A DNA stretch of 64,000 bases from Diphasiastrum complanatum (taxonomy: Eukaryota > Streptophyta > Lycopodiopsida > Lycopodiales > Lycopodiaceae): contig CM055101.1 of assembly GCA_029204225.1 (NCBI GenBank), positions 29,809,975-29,873,974 on the forward strand. The letters are read 5' to 3'. Positions 22,228-32,752 of the stretch are shown in pieces (the first letter of the stretch is position 1; each line of letters opens with the position of its first letter). A program made the translations under genes and the position numbers. The notes under the pieces were generated by a model. That model made no database searches. It was not told the DNA's origin and worked only from the letters and a program-made list of their open reading frames with translations.

Positions 22228-23205
22228 CTCTGTCTTCTACTAGTTTTACTACACAACTTTGATCTATCTTAAGAATGATCTCCATCCTAAGAATAGACCT
22301 TCTTTCTATGGTCTTATAATTGCTTTCATAGTTGGTATAGATAATAGTGTCCATGTTGGATGCTTCACTATTTCTTACATCAATTTTACATATCAAGATG
22401 GAAAACCAACATAGAATGTAACACTTAATCATAATAAATGAATTTCTCCATACTTCCACGTTTAATATCTCTGGAAAATAACATCAACCAAGCAAGAAAT
22501 GTGAGTGATAACCATATTCTTGCATGTATCCTCCATATTTGTCCTTCCTTGATATGTCTCCACGAAGAAAATGGTCATATCATGAGCCTTCATTTCCATC
22601 TTGTCATAAGATATCATCATCACTTGATGACTTGACCATGAATAAGTGATATAATGAGCTTTCTTTATAGTTAATTTCCATCAGCAAAACCATCCAATAA
22701 TGCCAGTACAACTCCAACAACAACACGATGCAAAACAACATAACTAGTTTCACTATATCTTGACAATTTACACCCATTCACATGAAATTGTTTGAACATG
22801 AGATAGAATAAGTAAAGTAAAATTGAACAACAATTCCTTGCCACTCCTTGACCTCATTTGACTCTTCAATAGCCTACAAAGGCAATCTAAAGTATCTTTT
22901 CCACTTGACTTCCCTTCGATGCTCTTGACAAGCTCCAAATTGCCACTTTCCCTTTTGTGTCCTTGAAGACCTTTGAGATCAACCTCTTGATCTTCCACTT
23001 GACCACCAAATTCATTGACTAAGATCTCTTTCCTAGATCTATTAGTTGATTCCATTCCATGAAAACCACCATCCACCTGCATAGCTTCACCTTTACAAGA
23101 AGATGAACCAAAACATGTGAGTAAAGCAAAGTTTGTACCTTCAACTTGATCACCCTTCTCATCTAGTGTTTTTAATTTCAAAATATAAAATAGCAAAATT
23201 ATCAT
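22228..23205 (-). pseudogene. Family 2 3' region (minus copy)
   Basis: The minus-strand reading gives E-G-T-N-F-A-L-L-T-C-F-G-S-S (23,130-23,090), G-G-F-H-G-M-E-S-T-N-R-S-R-K-E, V-N-E-F-G-G-Q-V-E-D-Q-E-V-D-L-K-G-L-Q-G. Further along it gives N-S-E-A-S-N-M-D-T-I-I-Y-T-N-Y-E-S and K-L-V-E. This is colinear with 14,490-15,379, ending at an LTR start at 22,227. Several stops break the middle. It forms part of inverted-repeat arm A. Confidence 0.7.
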
Positions 23206-24216
23206 ACAGTTGGCGATTTATTTTTTGTTGAAATTTACAAGTATAGCAAAGCTAAGAAAAAATTTGTTTCATATATTGCATATTTATTTAAGATAAAGGT
23301 AAATAGTCAAACTCTAAGGGTAAATGTTTTCAAATCTATCATAATCATATCAAATTTGGGCTATAAAAGTTTTGGTTTTGATAGTCAAATTTAAAAAAAT
23401 TTAGACAAGAAAATAAAAATATAGCTAAATAGCGAAAAATAGTCCAATTAAAAAACTCTGTTCTCATCATATGTAAGACTAAATGGCTTTTGCCTTTGCC
23501 TTGAGGATTTTCTTAGAACTTGACTTGGAGATGTCGGAAATCAAGAGGTTAGTCAGTGGAAGTTCGAGCGAGTGCATGTAGGATTGGAAGTGCCATAATT
23601 AGCAACAAAATATTCAAATTGAATGATTTAGACAAATGCTCAATGAAAAAATACAGTAGTGAGACTGAGAATTTGCACTTTGATTGATATCAAGCTGTGA
23701 GAACAATGCTTGAAGTGATAACTTCAGCTTACAATCACTGAGCATGATAAGGATGGCTACAAAAAGATTGATCAAATTAAGAATTATCATAAGAAGTTTT
23801 TTGATGAACATTCTAGGATTGATATACAACAAAATATCTACAACAACCGTTTTGTTGCAATTATTACAGCCGCCTCAATTTAGTAAATGCATCTACAATG
23901 TAGGCGGACTGTCAACGCCAAGTCGTTGGGTCCCGACAATATCAAAATTTACAAGTATCGAAACAAATATACAATGACTCAAAAATTATAATCACTCAGA
24001 AAATTATAGATTTTCCGAGTCGATCTCGTATCAAGAAATTATGATTTTGGGTATCGAGAAATATAGGATTTTTTGAGTTGATACGGTATCGAAAAATTCT
24101 AGAAGGTTCAATCTTGAATTTTTTTATCTTATTTTCAGAAATTTGAGCCTTCTATTTTTGGTTTTTGAGGATGGTCATTAATGAATGGATTTGAGGCTGA
24201 GCATCGAATTCTGACA
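23206..24216 (-). mobile_element. Copia family 3 3' LTR and adjoining repeat (minus)
   Basis: On the minus strand an LTR starts TGTCAGAATTCGATGC at 24,216, right after a polypurine tract (AAGGGGGAG). Its inner part (GACCCAACGACTTGG, TTGACAGTCCGCC, CAAAACGGTTGTTGTAGATA) is shared with 44,240-44,420. The segment down to 23,206 matches 44,420-45,050 and 48,560-48,930. The exact LTR end is not defined. Confidence 0.6.
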
Positions 24217-24229
24217 CTCCCCCTTAATG

Positions 24230-24430
24230 TGGATCCTGAAAACTTTTGATTTTCATATTCAACATGTCATTGAATCTGAGATGGTGCTCCTTTGATAGAG
24301 CCTTTGTGAAGTAATCGGTTGCCATTAATTTTGTCATGTAGTAGACTAATGATATCTCCTTGTTTTTTGCACTTTATCTCTTAAATAGTTATACCTGATT
24401 TCAATATGCTTGCTTCGAGAATGAAATCTC
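24230..24430 (-). pseudogene. Copia family 3 RNase H tail (minus)
   Basis: The translation (with shifts) I-R-Y-N-Y-L-R-D-K-V-Q, Y-F-T-K-A-L-S-K-E-H and M-L-N-M-K-I is the C-terminal end of Copia RNase H. It sits immediately upstream of the PPT and the TGTCAG LTR start. A stop-rich gap separates it from the integrase piece at 24.6 kb; reverse transcriptase is missing between them. Confidence 0.65.
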
Positions 24431-24621
24431 GAATTGAGAGAGAGAGAGAGCTATGGTGAGGTTCTGACTCATTTTCTGAGTCAATATCGATTTCTGGTTT
24501 TCGATCCTAGAGCCTTTTCGGATACATGGATCGAAAATTTCTTAGATACTTGGATCGGAAATTTCTCGAGCTTTCTCCTTGTGGTTGATAAATCAATCTT
24601 CCACAAAAGTGACATCTTTGC

Positions 24622-25400
24622 TCATGTTTCCAGATTGTAGAGCTTGTATGCCTTGTAATCTGGAGAATAGCCAATGAAAATCACTTTTGTGCTTTTGTCA
24701 TCCAGTTTCTTTCCAAGATCTTCGGGGATTTGACCATAAGCAGTGCATCCAAACACTCTAATAATCTTGAGTGATGGTTTCGATACTGTCCACACCTCAT
24801 AAGGTGTCTGCCATTCAGGGCTTTGGTGATGAATCGATTTTGTAGATAGGCGGCTATAGTAATAGCTTCTGTCTGAAATTTCTTCGGAAAGAGATGCATG
24901 GAATAGCATGCTCTTGGCACTTTCGATGAGTGCCCGATTCTTTCATTCAGCTACACCATTGGAATGAGGTGAGTAGCTAGTTGTGAATTGTTGATGTATT
25001 CCGTTGGCCTTGTGAAAATCCTTAAATTCCATGGAGATAAATTCTCCCGTGTCATCTATGGGTTGAGCTTTTATCTTCCTCTGGGTCTGATTTTTTGCAG
25101 ACGCCTTGAACTGCATGAAGAACTTGAATGCCTCTAAGTTGTTTTTCTAGAAAATAGGTTGAAGTCCTTCAAGAGAAGCAATCGATGAAGATTAGAAAGT
25201 GTAGAGCTCCTCCTTTCGAATGAAGTCTGCATTGGGCCACATATGTCGCTATGTACAAGATCTAGCAGGTCTTTGAAAGTATGAACTAAGTAAGAACTGA
25301 AAGGACTTGTAGCATGCTTGCTGAATATACAGCTTTCACAAAGTTGGCCTGCTAATAGAGATCTTGAACTAGTCTCTGAGTTGACATTTGTTGAATACTA
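24622..25400 (-). pseudogene. Copia family 3 integrase (minus), degraded
   Basis: 24,622-24,909 carries the integrase C-terminal signature: W-Q-T-P-Y-E-V-W, K-P-S-L-K-I-I-R-V-F-G-C-T-A-Y, K-K-L-D-D-K-S-T-K-V-I-F-I-G-Y and K-A-Y-K-L-Y. Upstream on this strand, to about 25,400, integrase core text is readable in changing frames (L-L-V-G-Q-L-C-E-S-C, L-D-L-V-H-S-D-I-C-G-P-M). Many shifts make it dead. It resembles the usual Copia consensus more closely than family 2 does. Confidence 0.8.
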
Positions 25401-25560
25401 TTCTGACTTTTGCTCATCAGTCTTTCCATACATTTCTCATTATTTGATTTTTGTTTTTCTTTTTTGATTTTTTTTTCTTTTCCCAAAGAAAACATCAACC
25501 AAATAGTGAAAACAAAAAATCAAAAAACAATCGAAATAAAACCATAGTGTTGGATCATGG
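25400..25560. other. T-rich junction between Gypsy and Copia pieces
   Basis: A pyrimidine-rich tract (TTTTTGTTTTTCTTTTTTG and similar) marks the junction. On the minus strand it is a purine run beyond the Gypsy pol end. No gene. Confidence 0.4.
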
Positions 25561-26330
25561 TAATTGAACTGGCACAACAGGCTGCCAGAACTTGTGTAAT
25601 CGGCTGTCATTCACTGGAATATCAAAATGTTTTCCATCCAAATGTTCCAAAATAGCTGCTCCATAGTTCATGATTTCTTTGACTTTATACAGTCCTTCAC
25701 CGGTACATAAATGCTCGATCTCCTTCTTTTAGATCTTTTTTGTGTAATCGATGATCGTGCCATGCCTTACGGTCGGCTTTCTCTTCTACTAATGCATGAA
25801 CTTCAATATGGTTTCACATAATTTATACGGAGTACTAAATCGTTGTATAACAAAAAAGTCTTCCAACAAACACTTTATCGTTGTATCGTTTGGTTAACAA
25901 AGTGTGTACCACAATCAATGACGATTTTGATAGAACATTTAAATCTAATAATGATGTGTTCATAGAGTAATTTAGTCATAGATTTTGCGTCCACAACTTT
26001 AATAGCTTTGGCTTCAACCCACTTGGTCATATAATCGGTTGCTACGATGATATATCTGGCTTGAGATCCTCTTGTTGCAGGATTAATAGAACCAACATAA
26101 TGTAGGCCCCATTTCTCAAATGGTGCTTGCGATAAAACCGGATGTAAGGGTTCATAGTTCTGTCTCGTAGGATGTCGTGCTTGTTGGCAGACATCACAAG
26201 ACTGAATATAATTTTCGATGTCTTTATGAAGTGTAGGACACAAACACCTTGATTGCAAAAGCTTGCAAATAGTGATATTTGTAGAAAAATGTCTTCCGCC
26301 CATTCCATCATGTGAAAACATGATTAATTC
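25560..26330 (-). pseudogene. Ty3/Gypsy integrase (minus)
   Basis: 25,875-26,321 reads G-G-R-H-F-S-T, then C-P-T-L-H-K-D-I-E-N-Y-I-Q-S-C-D-V-C-Q (the H-H-C-C zinc region), P-F-E-K-W-G-L-H-Y-V-G-S-I, I-I-V-A-T-D-Y-M-T-K-W-V-E-A-K and I-V-I-D-C-G-T-H-F. These are integrase core landmarks. The first catalytic Asp, normally in W-x-x-D-F-V-G-P, is Y/H-like here (L-H-Y-V-G-S), and the second is D in V-I-D-C-G. 25,560-25,710 gives the C-terminal piece G-E-G-L-Y-K-V-K-E, A-A-I-L-E-H-L-D-G and V-N-D-S-R-L-H-K-F-W. The join between them is broken. Confidence 0.85.
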
Positions 26331-27365
26331 ATGTATTTAATGCGGTAAAACACATCTTCGAAGAATATCATCCATTCCGCGATGATACAATTGTCCCGCA
26401 ATCGATTGATAAGGTTGAGCCTTATGAATCAATTGTCTCTTTTGTACTTTTGTCAAGGAGTCATTAGGTTGCCCTAACATCAAATACTCAACAATATCCG
26501 CTGCCCACTCTCAGGTACTACGTCAACATAAAATAGCATTTGGTAGTTCATCATCCACTTCAGTATTGACTGGTACAGATTGAACATGGTCGGCTAGATA
26601 TTCGAAAGTCAAATTCTGCTAATAAAAGTAAGCATCTTGCAATACGCCCTGTAGTATATGTCTTGTTTACCAAATAAAGCAACGGTTGGTCATCCATATA
26701 AAATGCAAAGTGCGTTTTCATAACATAATGTCAAAAAAGTTTTACAAAAAAAATCATGGCCAACGTTTCATGTTTCGATGTTGAATAACTTTTTTTTGAA
26801 TCTGTAAGTCGTCTTTCTGCAAATTGTATGGGATAGTCTTTCTTGTATTCACATGGCTGCGTCAAAACTGATCCAATAACATATTTCGAGGCATCAATGT
26901 GAACATGAAATTAATTGTCTAATCTGGAGCATGTAGTATCGGTGCTGAAGCTAATGCTTTTTTCAATTTTTCAAAGGCTTCGAGCACCTCAACTATTCCA
27001 ATAGGAACAATAGTCAGTTTGTATATAGGTCTCACAAGATTAGGAAAGAATATAATGAAAATTCGATAATAATTCGCATGAACCATAAAAACATAAACTT
27101 CGCCAATTGTTCCTGGTGGTGATAATTCCACAATGACTTTGATTTTGAAATAATCCATAGCAATGTCATGTCTTGATACCGCATGCTCGAGAACAACTCC
27201 ATGAGAAACCCATATCTGACACTTTTCTAGATCTAAGGAGATTTGATACTTGCGACAACATTCAAATACTCTTTCCAAACTATCCAAGTGGTCTATATCT
27301 ACACTATGGACTCCGAGGTCATCCAAGTAGATTTCAAGAAATTTCTGTAGATAATAGATTTTCAA
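26330..27365 (-). pseudogene. Ty3/Gypsy reverse transcriptase-RNase H (minus)
   Basis: 26,919-27,365 holds the RT box I-Y-L-D-D-L, then L-D-L-E-K-C and I-P-like junction text, A-N-Y-Y-R-I-F-I, F-P-N-L-V-R-P-I-Y-K-L and F-E-K-L-K-K-A-L. RNase H follows: H-I-D-A-S-K-Y-V-I-G-S-V-L, K-K-S-Y-S-T-S-K-H-E-T-L-A and Y-M-D-D-Q-P-L-L-Y-L. Integrase comes after RNase H, the diagnostic Gypsy order, whereas in Copia integrase precedes RT. Frameshifts lie near 26,900 and 26,740. The RT N-terminal half, protease and gag are absent: leader-like sequence joins RT near 27,370. Confidence 0.88.
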
Positions 27366-27369
27366 TCAA

Positions 27370-28100
27370 AGTCTATCTTAGTTCAGATCTGCAAAATTTA
27401 TCTAACACATGACAATAATCAGATTTCTGTTCTTTGGAAAAAGATCTATGATCAAACGATCGACACTTCTAAGAATGATGAATTCTCAGAACCAGAATCA
27501 AATTGTAACAGAATTGTCCAAAATTTGACAATTTTCTAGATGAACAATCAATTTGACCTTCTGTTTTTAGAATTAACGTTCGCTGACCTTGTGAATCAGA
27601 CGAATGTTCAATTTTTTGTATTTTTTAGGGTTTTGGGTGTTTTTTCGTGTTTTTTGATGGTTTTTCTAATGTTTTTGAAAATCTGAAGGGAAGCAATGTT
27701 CACCCTTCAAACTATAAGTTTTGTGATAAAAACTGGAGGTGCTTGCAACTCCGCAAATGTTTCCTTGAAGAGGTTAAAAAATTATCAGCTTTGATGACAA
27801 ATTTTTGCCTCCTTTTCACCAAGATTTGGCAAATTTGAAAGATTTTTTTTTTTTTTCTGATTTCTCAAATCCAAATGGATCTTAAGAATGGTGATCTGAA
27901 TAGCTTCCTTTGTTCAATAATCAGATTAGATTTCAAACAAGAAAATCCACTCAAATCAAGCAAAAATCTCCTCCAAACTATCCCTAAATACAATTTCAAC
28001 ACTATTCATGCCACGACAAGATGCCTAATACAAGCTAACCATCCAACAAACATGCTGGAAACTGAAAATTTGGCATAGCTCTTGGCAACGACGACAAAAT
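27370..28100 (-). mobile_element. Gypsy-type leader after the primer-binding site (arm A)
   Basis: The minus strand starts with a degraded PBS (TTTTGTCGTCGTTGCC) and runs through GAGCTATGCCAAATTTTCAG. It is colinear with 43,381-43,900 (+) and 47,610-48,140 (+). Poly-purine runs and AAACCCTAAAAAATACAAAA are shared. No protein domain is visible. Confidence 0.7.
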
Positions 28101-28785
28101 TTTGGTGGATTTCTTTCCTAGCCGAACCTCAACCCAAGATCCAAGCAATCTAGCATCAGGGAGAAGAAGTCAATTGTCACGCGTAGGTTCGTTCCCAAGG
28201 GAGCGATAACATATCTCAGATTTCAGCATGAATGGAAGATCCACATCTAGCTCTGACATCCATTAACCCTAAGCATTAACACTACACCGAAGTAGGGAAT
28301 CTAGAATATTTCCTTTGAAAGTTCTTATATCCTTTTTTTTTATCCATACCAATATCGGATCCAAGCGCGCTAGCTGATTAACCTACGATCCACAATGAAG
28401 AGCTTACTCTTTCTATCTCTCCTTTCTCTCTCATAAAAAGTATAAGAAATAACAATTTCCATAACATTCAAATCCAACAATTAGCAAATATAACAAAAGC
28501 TTGAGAGATGGAGGAAAAGAGTTAGAGAGCAAGGACATTCACATATCCATTCCATAAGAGAACCAATCTGCTTGTATTGAAATGAGAATATGAACATGAT
28601 TTCCAAACTCAAGTTTGGCACTATTTATAGCAGAGAGGAGGGCCTTTGCTTCAAGTTCCTATTGGCCCATTTCTACCTCCCTAACTATTCAAACTTAAAA
28701 AAGAGTGAGAACCCATTCAATAATCGGAGGGAACCAACTTGAATTTGAATTTGAATTTGAACCAATTTTGGTGGGAGTCCCAACG
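28101..28785 (-). mobile_element. Gypsy-type LTR, copy A (minus)
   Basis: Counterpart of the LTRs at 42,813 and 47,011. It begins GTTGGGACTCCCACC (the expected first T is C here) and carries a TATA box in GCTATAAATAGTGCC. The end is at CCACCAA before the PBS-like sequence. Located in inverted-repeat arm A. Confidence 0.75.
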
Positions 28786-29864
28786 TTATTCACTAACTTG
28801 ACATTTAGGCCCTGCGACATTAAAAGTCTGACAAAAACGCCTAAAGTCCTTTTTATTAACTTTCTAATTATCAAATAACTATGTGATCATTGGGTTGGAC
28901 TTACACACGCAGGGTGCCAAATCCCTCTCACTTATTAGCTAGGGTTAGGATTGCCTTGAGTTCGCAAACCCTCCAACACCACACATCCCATGTTAATCTC
29001 TTTGTCAGCCCATGTCCAAAAGAGCTATATTTAATGAATTTCAAGAGTCAATGCATGGTGAAGGATCTACTCAAGAGAACGAGACAGAGATTGAAGAGGT
29101 CAGGTATCCAAGTTAACTTGCACAAGAATTAAGTAGTTCTTTGTGACAACTAGAAAATGTCATTGGCACGTCCTCATATTACAAGTCTGAGCCAAAATCA
29201 AAAGGAAAATACAATAGAGACTTTCAATCATACCACTACTAACAAATCATTGGAAGCAATTGCTTACAAGATCTGAACTCCGCAAGGTACAAATTGTCGT
29301 TTGTTGCTCATCTTCTTGCTTACAAAAGATGAGCTTATAGGATATTGAGGAATTATGATGAAATGTTGTTTCTAGGAGAAAAGACGAAAAAATTTATTAT
29401 GTTTGTTCAACTATGAGGCCACATAAGAATTGCTTCTCATATTTCTTGAAAATAACAAAAGTTTGTTGCAAAGTTTTTCTTTCCATTCTAATAATATCGT
29501 CGTACTCGTAAGTTGAATTTGACATTAATCAAATTTTAGTTTTAATTTTTTTGCAATACTTAAATTATCTATTTATTTATTATAATTCTAATCACAACTT
29601 TGTGAGTTTATACAAGAAAATTCTATAAAGTTGTCTCCACCAGGGGTGAGTACATATTTGCATTTGCTAAAAATATGACATCATTACTCGAGTGCAAGCC
29701 TAATTTCAAGTTCAAGTGATCAATATTGAATCTCGGCTTTGTCTAGTAGCTTTCAAGCTATCTTGTTTCTACTCCTATCCTATTCTATGCTTTAGTAGGC
29801 AGATTTGAGAGGGTGTTTATCGCTCCAAAACTCTTTGGACCAGTTTTTCCCTACACTTTTCGTC
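28786..29864 (-). repeat. Arm A noncoding segment (matches 41,780-42,812 inverted)
   Basis: The reverse complement follows 41,780-42,812 base for base over long runs (CTCATCTTTTGTAAGCA, GATGATCACATAGTTATTTG, GGGATTTGGCACCCTGCGTG). The small frame 28,890-29,132 is conserved in position only because of the duplication. No domain. Confidence 0.8.
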
Positions 29865-30239
29865 TCACTTTTTAATTCGACAAGTTCCTTCTAGATGGCC
29901 TACCCTATCGTAGTATCCACATATTGTAATCCAACAATTATTAGTGGCATGATCCTCTTGGCAGTACTGACACAATGGTATGGACTCATGGACATAGTAT
30001 TGATTGATTAACTCTTGTTGATTTCTAAGCTGTCTCACATCTAGAGTCAAACCTAGCAATGTTGCATGCATGTCTCCCATATGTTGTTTGACCATCTCTA
30101 CTAATTCACGATGCTCATTCTTAACCTTGTCATTAGGGTTCATTGAATAGCCTTGCCTCTGTAGGTACCCACTTAAGAGTACCCCTAGCCAGGTGAAGAA
30201 GTCAATCGATCGTAGGCATAGGGTCCTCATCTGGTTCAC
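29865..30239 (-). pseudogene. Gag-like zinc-knuckle protein fragment, arm A
   Basis: 124 codons: a charged N-terminal half (N-P-N-D-K-V-K-N-E-H-R-E-L-V-E-M-V) followed by two adjacent zinc-knuckle motifs. The first, C-Q-Y-C-Q-E-D-H-A-T-N-N-C, keeps its Cys/His set with one residue fewer than the standard C-x2-C-x4-H-x4-C. The second, C-G-Y-Y-D-R-V-G-H-L-E-G-T-C, has lost its second Cys. Such knuckles bind RNA in retroelement nucleocapsids. The arm B copy (41,462-41,779) has the opposite pattern. The family 1 insertion lies just upstream (starting at 30,261). The element type is uncertain. Confidence 0.6.
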
Positions 30240-30255
30240 AGCTAGTCCCTATGAG

Positions 30256-30260
30256 AATTG
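30256..30260 (+). repeat. Target-site duplication (left), AATTG
   Basis: AATTG directly precedes the 5' LTR and is repeated after the 3' LTR. The uninterrupted site GAGAATTGTTGG exists inverted at about 41,352. Confidence 0.95.
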
Positions 30261-30532
30261 AGTTTGAACTAAAGTTAGAATCACTGTGTTACTGTACTGT
30301 GGGTCCTATCAGTGGATAAGGATCAGTTGGCCTCGCCACGAGGCAAGTCAACGGGACACGCGTCCCGCCAACGGCAACCTGGGTCATGCATGGGTTGCCT
30401 GAGTGAACAACTATATGTACAGTGTAATTTCATTTTAAGAAATACAGTTGCTATGTGAGCTTGCTGAGGAGAGTGATTGTGTGTGTTACTGTGTAGCATG
30501 ATCTGTGTTCCTGTGCAAAGCAAATTCTAAGT
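30261..30532 (+). mobile_element. Family 1 5' LTR (272 bp) with unusual ends
   Basis: It starts AGTTTGAACT and ends AATTCTAAGT. The 3' LTR starts AGTTAGAATT, giving near-perfect terminal inverted repeats A(G/C)TTAGAATT instead of the usual TG...CA. Three successive hairpins lie inside: 30,330-30,344, 30,352-30,367 and 30,373-30,399. The boundaries are fixed by the target duplication, the abutting PBS and the empty site. Confidence 0.95.
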
Positions 30533-30545
30533 TGGTATCAGAGCC
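30533..30545 (+). other. Primer-binding site, initiator tRNA-Met type
   Basis: TGGTATCAGAGCC begins at the first base after the LTR. Confidence 0.95.
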
Positions 30546-31839
30546 GTACAGGGAGTGTACACAGTATAGTGTCGTCGTTGAAGAGAGCTTCGGGAGAACT
30601 GTCTTCTGAGAGTTCGGGGTTTTACGGCGGGTTGAAGATGAAAAGAGAAGCACTGGTGCACGGTTTCTAATTTATAGAGGCTTGCTAAGCTCAGAAAAGA
30701 GATTATTAGCCTGTGCATAGCATCAGACAGGGAAAAATTTGGTGAAAATTTGACAATTTCGAAGCCAGCTGAAAATTGAAACCGGACTTGGGGTTACGGT
30801 TTTTATACATAACTGGTGATTTCTTCGCTGTTTGTGCACCGTTTTGGATGCCGTAAGCACACGAAGGAAGCTAATCACATTGTCAATGAGTTATGGAGAG
30901 ATTGTGAGGTTTGTGTCAGAGATTTGTCTCCAGACAGTTAACCTAGCAGATTTGCGGTAAAAAGGTGAAAAAGCCACTTTGTCACGTTGAGCTAAAATCA
31001 CCATTTCTCCATGGAATTTCTTGACTGAGCACTCTACAGTCATGGATTCAGTAGGGCGACCCTGATCCAGGCCTCAGATTGTGTTCAAAACGATCTACAG
31101 GAGAGCTTGATCCAACATTTTTCAGGGAAGGAAGGCGCGGCTACAGGCAGGGAAGTCGCGGGCTGTTCCCGCACGCAACACTCAGCTTAGTGTATCGAAG
31201 ACCATAGCGTCTGCAAGAGTTTAGTTCGATGCCCAGATGTACTTTGAACCTGTGGATGAGGTTTCAAATGAATCAACGGTCCAGCATCTGTGATGGGAGA
31301 GAAATGTGAACCACAAGATTTGGTTCAGCCATTGGATGAGCTTAAAAGAGGGTCCTAAAGAATTGAAGTGCATTCTAGCCTTCAACTTCATTAAAAATTT
31401 TCATACTAAAAGTTGAGTTGGGTCCCTTCACAAGTGAAGAGTGAAGTTTCTTCAAAGTGAAGAAACAATTCAAAAGCTAAAAAAGTCCCTATTTTTGGGT
31501 CCTTTGCCCGTTTTGACCCAAACGAAAGGCTATAACCTCCAAACGAAGGGCAGTCGGACTGTACCGGCAAGTACGGTACAGCAAAACAGAGCGGTTGTAG
31601 CAGAGAAAGTGTTCAGAGTACGTCAAAAGTAGTTTCACCATTCCACTGGGCACGTTGTTGGGAATTGACGACTGAGTGCATTTCGGAAGGCGACGCCGAT
31701 TTGGCTTTCAAATTGGTGGAAAAGCGGCGAGTGGCCTAGTAAGAAAAAAATTGCAGGTCATTAATTTCAACTTCTGACATCACTGTTGGCCTCGACATAC
31801 TGTTCTTAGCCTAAGGCAGAAGTTTTAAGCAGATTTACG
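30546..31839 (+). mobile_element. Family 1 long leader (about 1.3 kb)
   Basis: Stop-rich sequence between PBS and gag, alignable with 20,119-21,379. It contains two CAAACGAA(A/G)GG motifs about 30 bp apart. A leader of this length could hold packaging or translation signals, but none can be named. Confidence 0.8.
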
Positions 31840-32752
31840 ATGGCAAACATGGGAGAGTCCATTTTGAGTAAAAGTAGCAAATTGGACGGGATTTCCAACT
31901 ATGCAGTGTGGAAATTCAAAATGAAAAACATACTGATGGAGAAAGATGTGTGGGAAGTCGTCACAGGTGATGAGAGAAGGCCGCCAACTGAAGCAGACAT
32001 CAAAGTGTTCGACAAAAAGATGAGGAAAGCTTTGACCTTCATTAACTTGTCAGTGAAGGATCACATCATTACCCACATTTGTGATGCTATTACACCCAGA
32101 CAGGCATGGGATGTGCTAAAGGAGCAGTTTGAGACGTAAAATCCGTCAAGAATCATGTTTCTGAAGGCAAAGTTGAATAGTGCCCGCATTGAACAAGGAG
32201 AGCACATTCAGACGTACATGACCAGAATCAAGACAATGAGAGATGAACTGCATTCTATTGGAGAGCACATACGTGATGTGGAGCTGGAGTATAATGTAGT
32301 ATGCGGCATTGCAGAACCCTATCAGATGTTTGTGAGTGGAATAGCATCAAGAGAAAGATTGCCAAGCTTTGACGAGCTCACAGGAATCTTGATGCAGGAA
32401 GAGCAACTATGAGAAATGGTAAAAGCTAGACGTCAAAATACTGATGATCAGGCACTTGCAACACGCCAAAAACAAGGCAAGGACAAGGGCAAGAAGAAGA
32501 CTAAATAGCAATTTGCCAAGTCTCAGGAGGATGAGGGATCTTCCAGCAAAACTAAAAAGAAAGGCAAGTGCTTCTATTTTGGTAAAAAGGGCCACTGGAA
32601 GAGTGAATGTCGCAAATTCCTTGCGGAACAAGGCAAGGGAAAACCAAAACAAGCAGGTAACCTTGTCGATGAAAGTGATATTGAAGACTCTAGCATCTTC
32701 ATATCTGCATTGTCATCTAATCAAGATGATCAAGCATGGTATATTGACTCAT
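31840..32752 (+). pseudogene. Family 1 gag with zinc knuckle, interrupted
   Basis: The start M-A-N-M-G-E-S, with L-D-G-I-S-N-Y-A-V-W-K-F-K-M-K and W-D-V-L-K-E-Q-F-E, is a typical Copia gag N-terminus. A TAA (32,137-32,139) follows F-E-T. Gag resumes with P-S-R-I-M-F-L-K-A-K-L and continues to M-Q-E-E-Q-L, where a stop intervenes at 32,410-32,412. The nucleocapsid knuckle reads C-F-Y-F-G-K-K-G-H-W-K-S-E-C, so the second Cys is replaced by Phe. The related 21.4 kb copy does not have the first stop, so the lesion is private to this copy. Gag forms the particle and binds element RNA; this copy would give only a truncated product. Confidence 0.9.
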
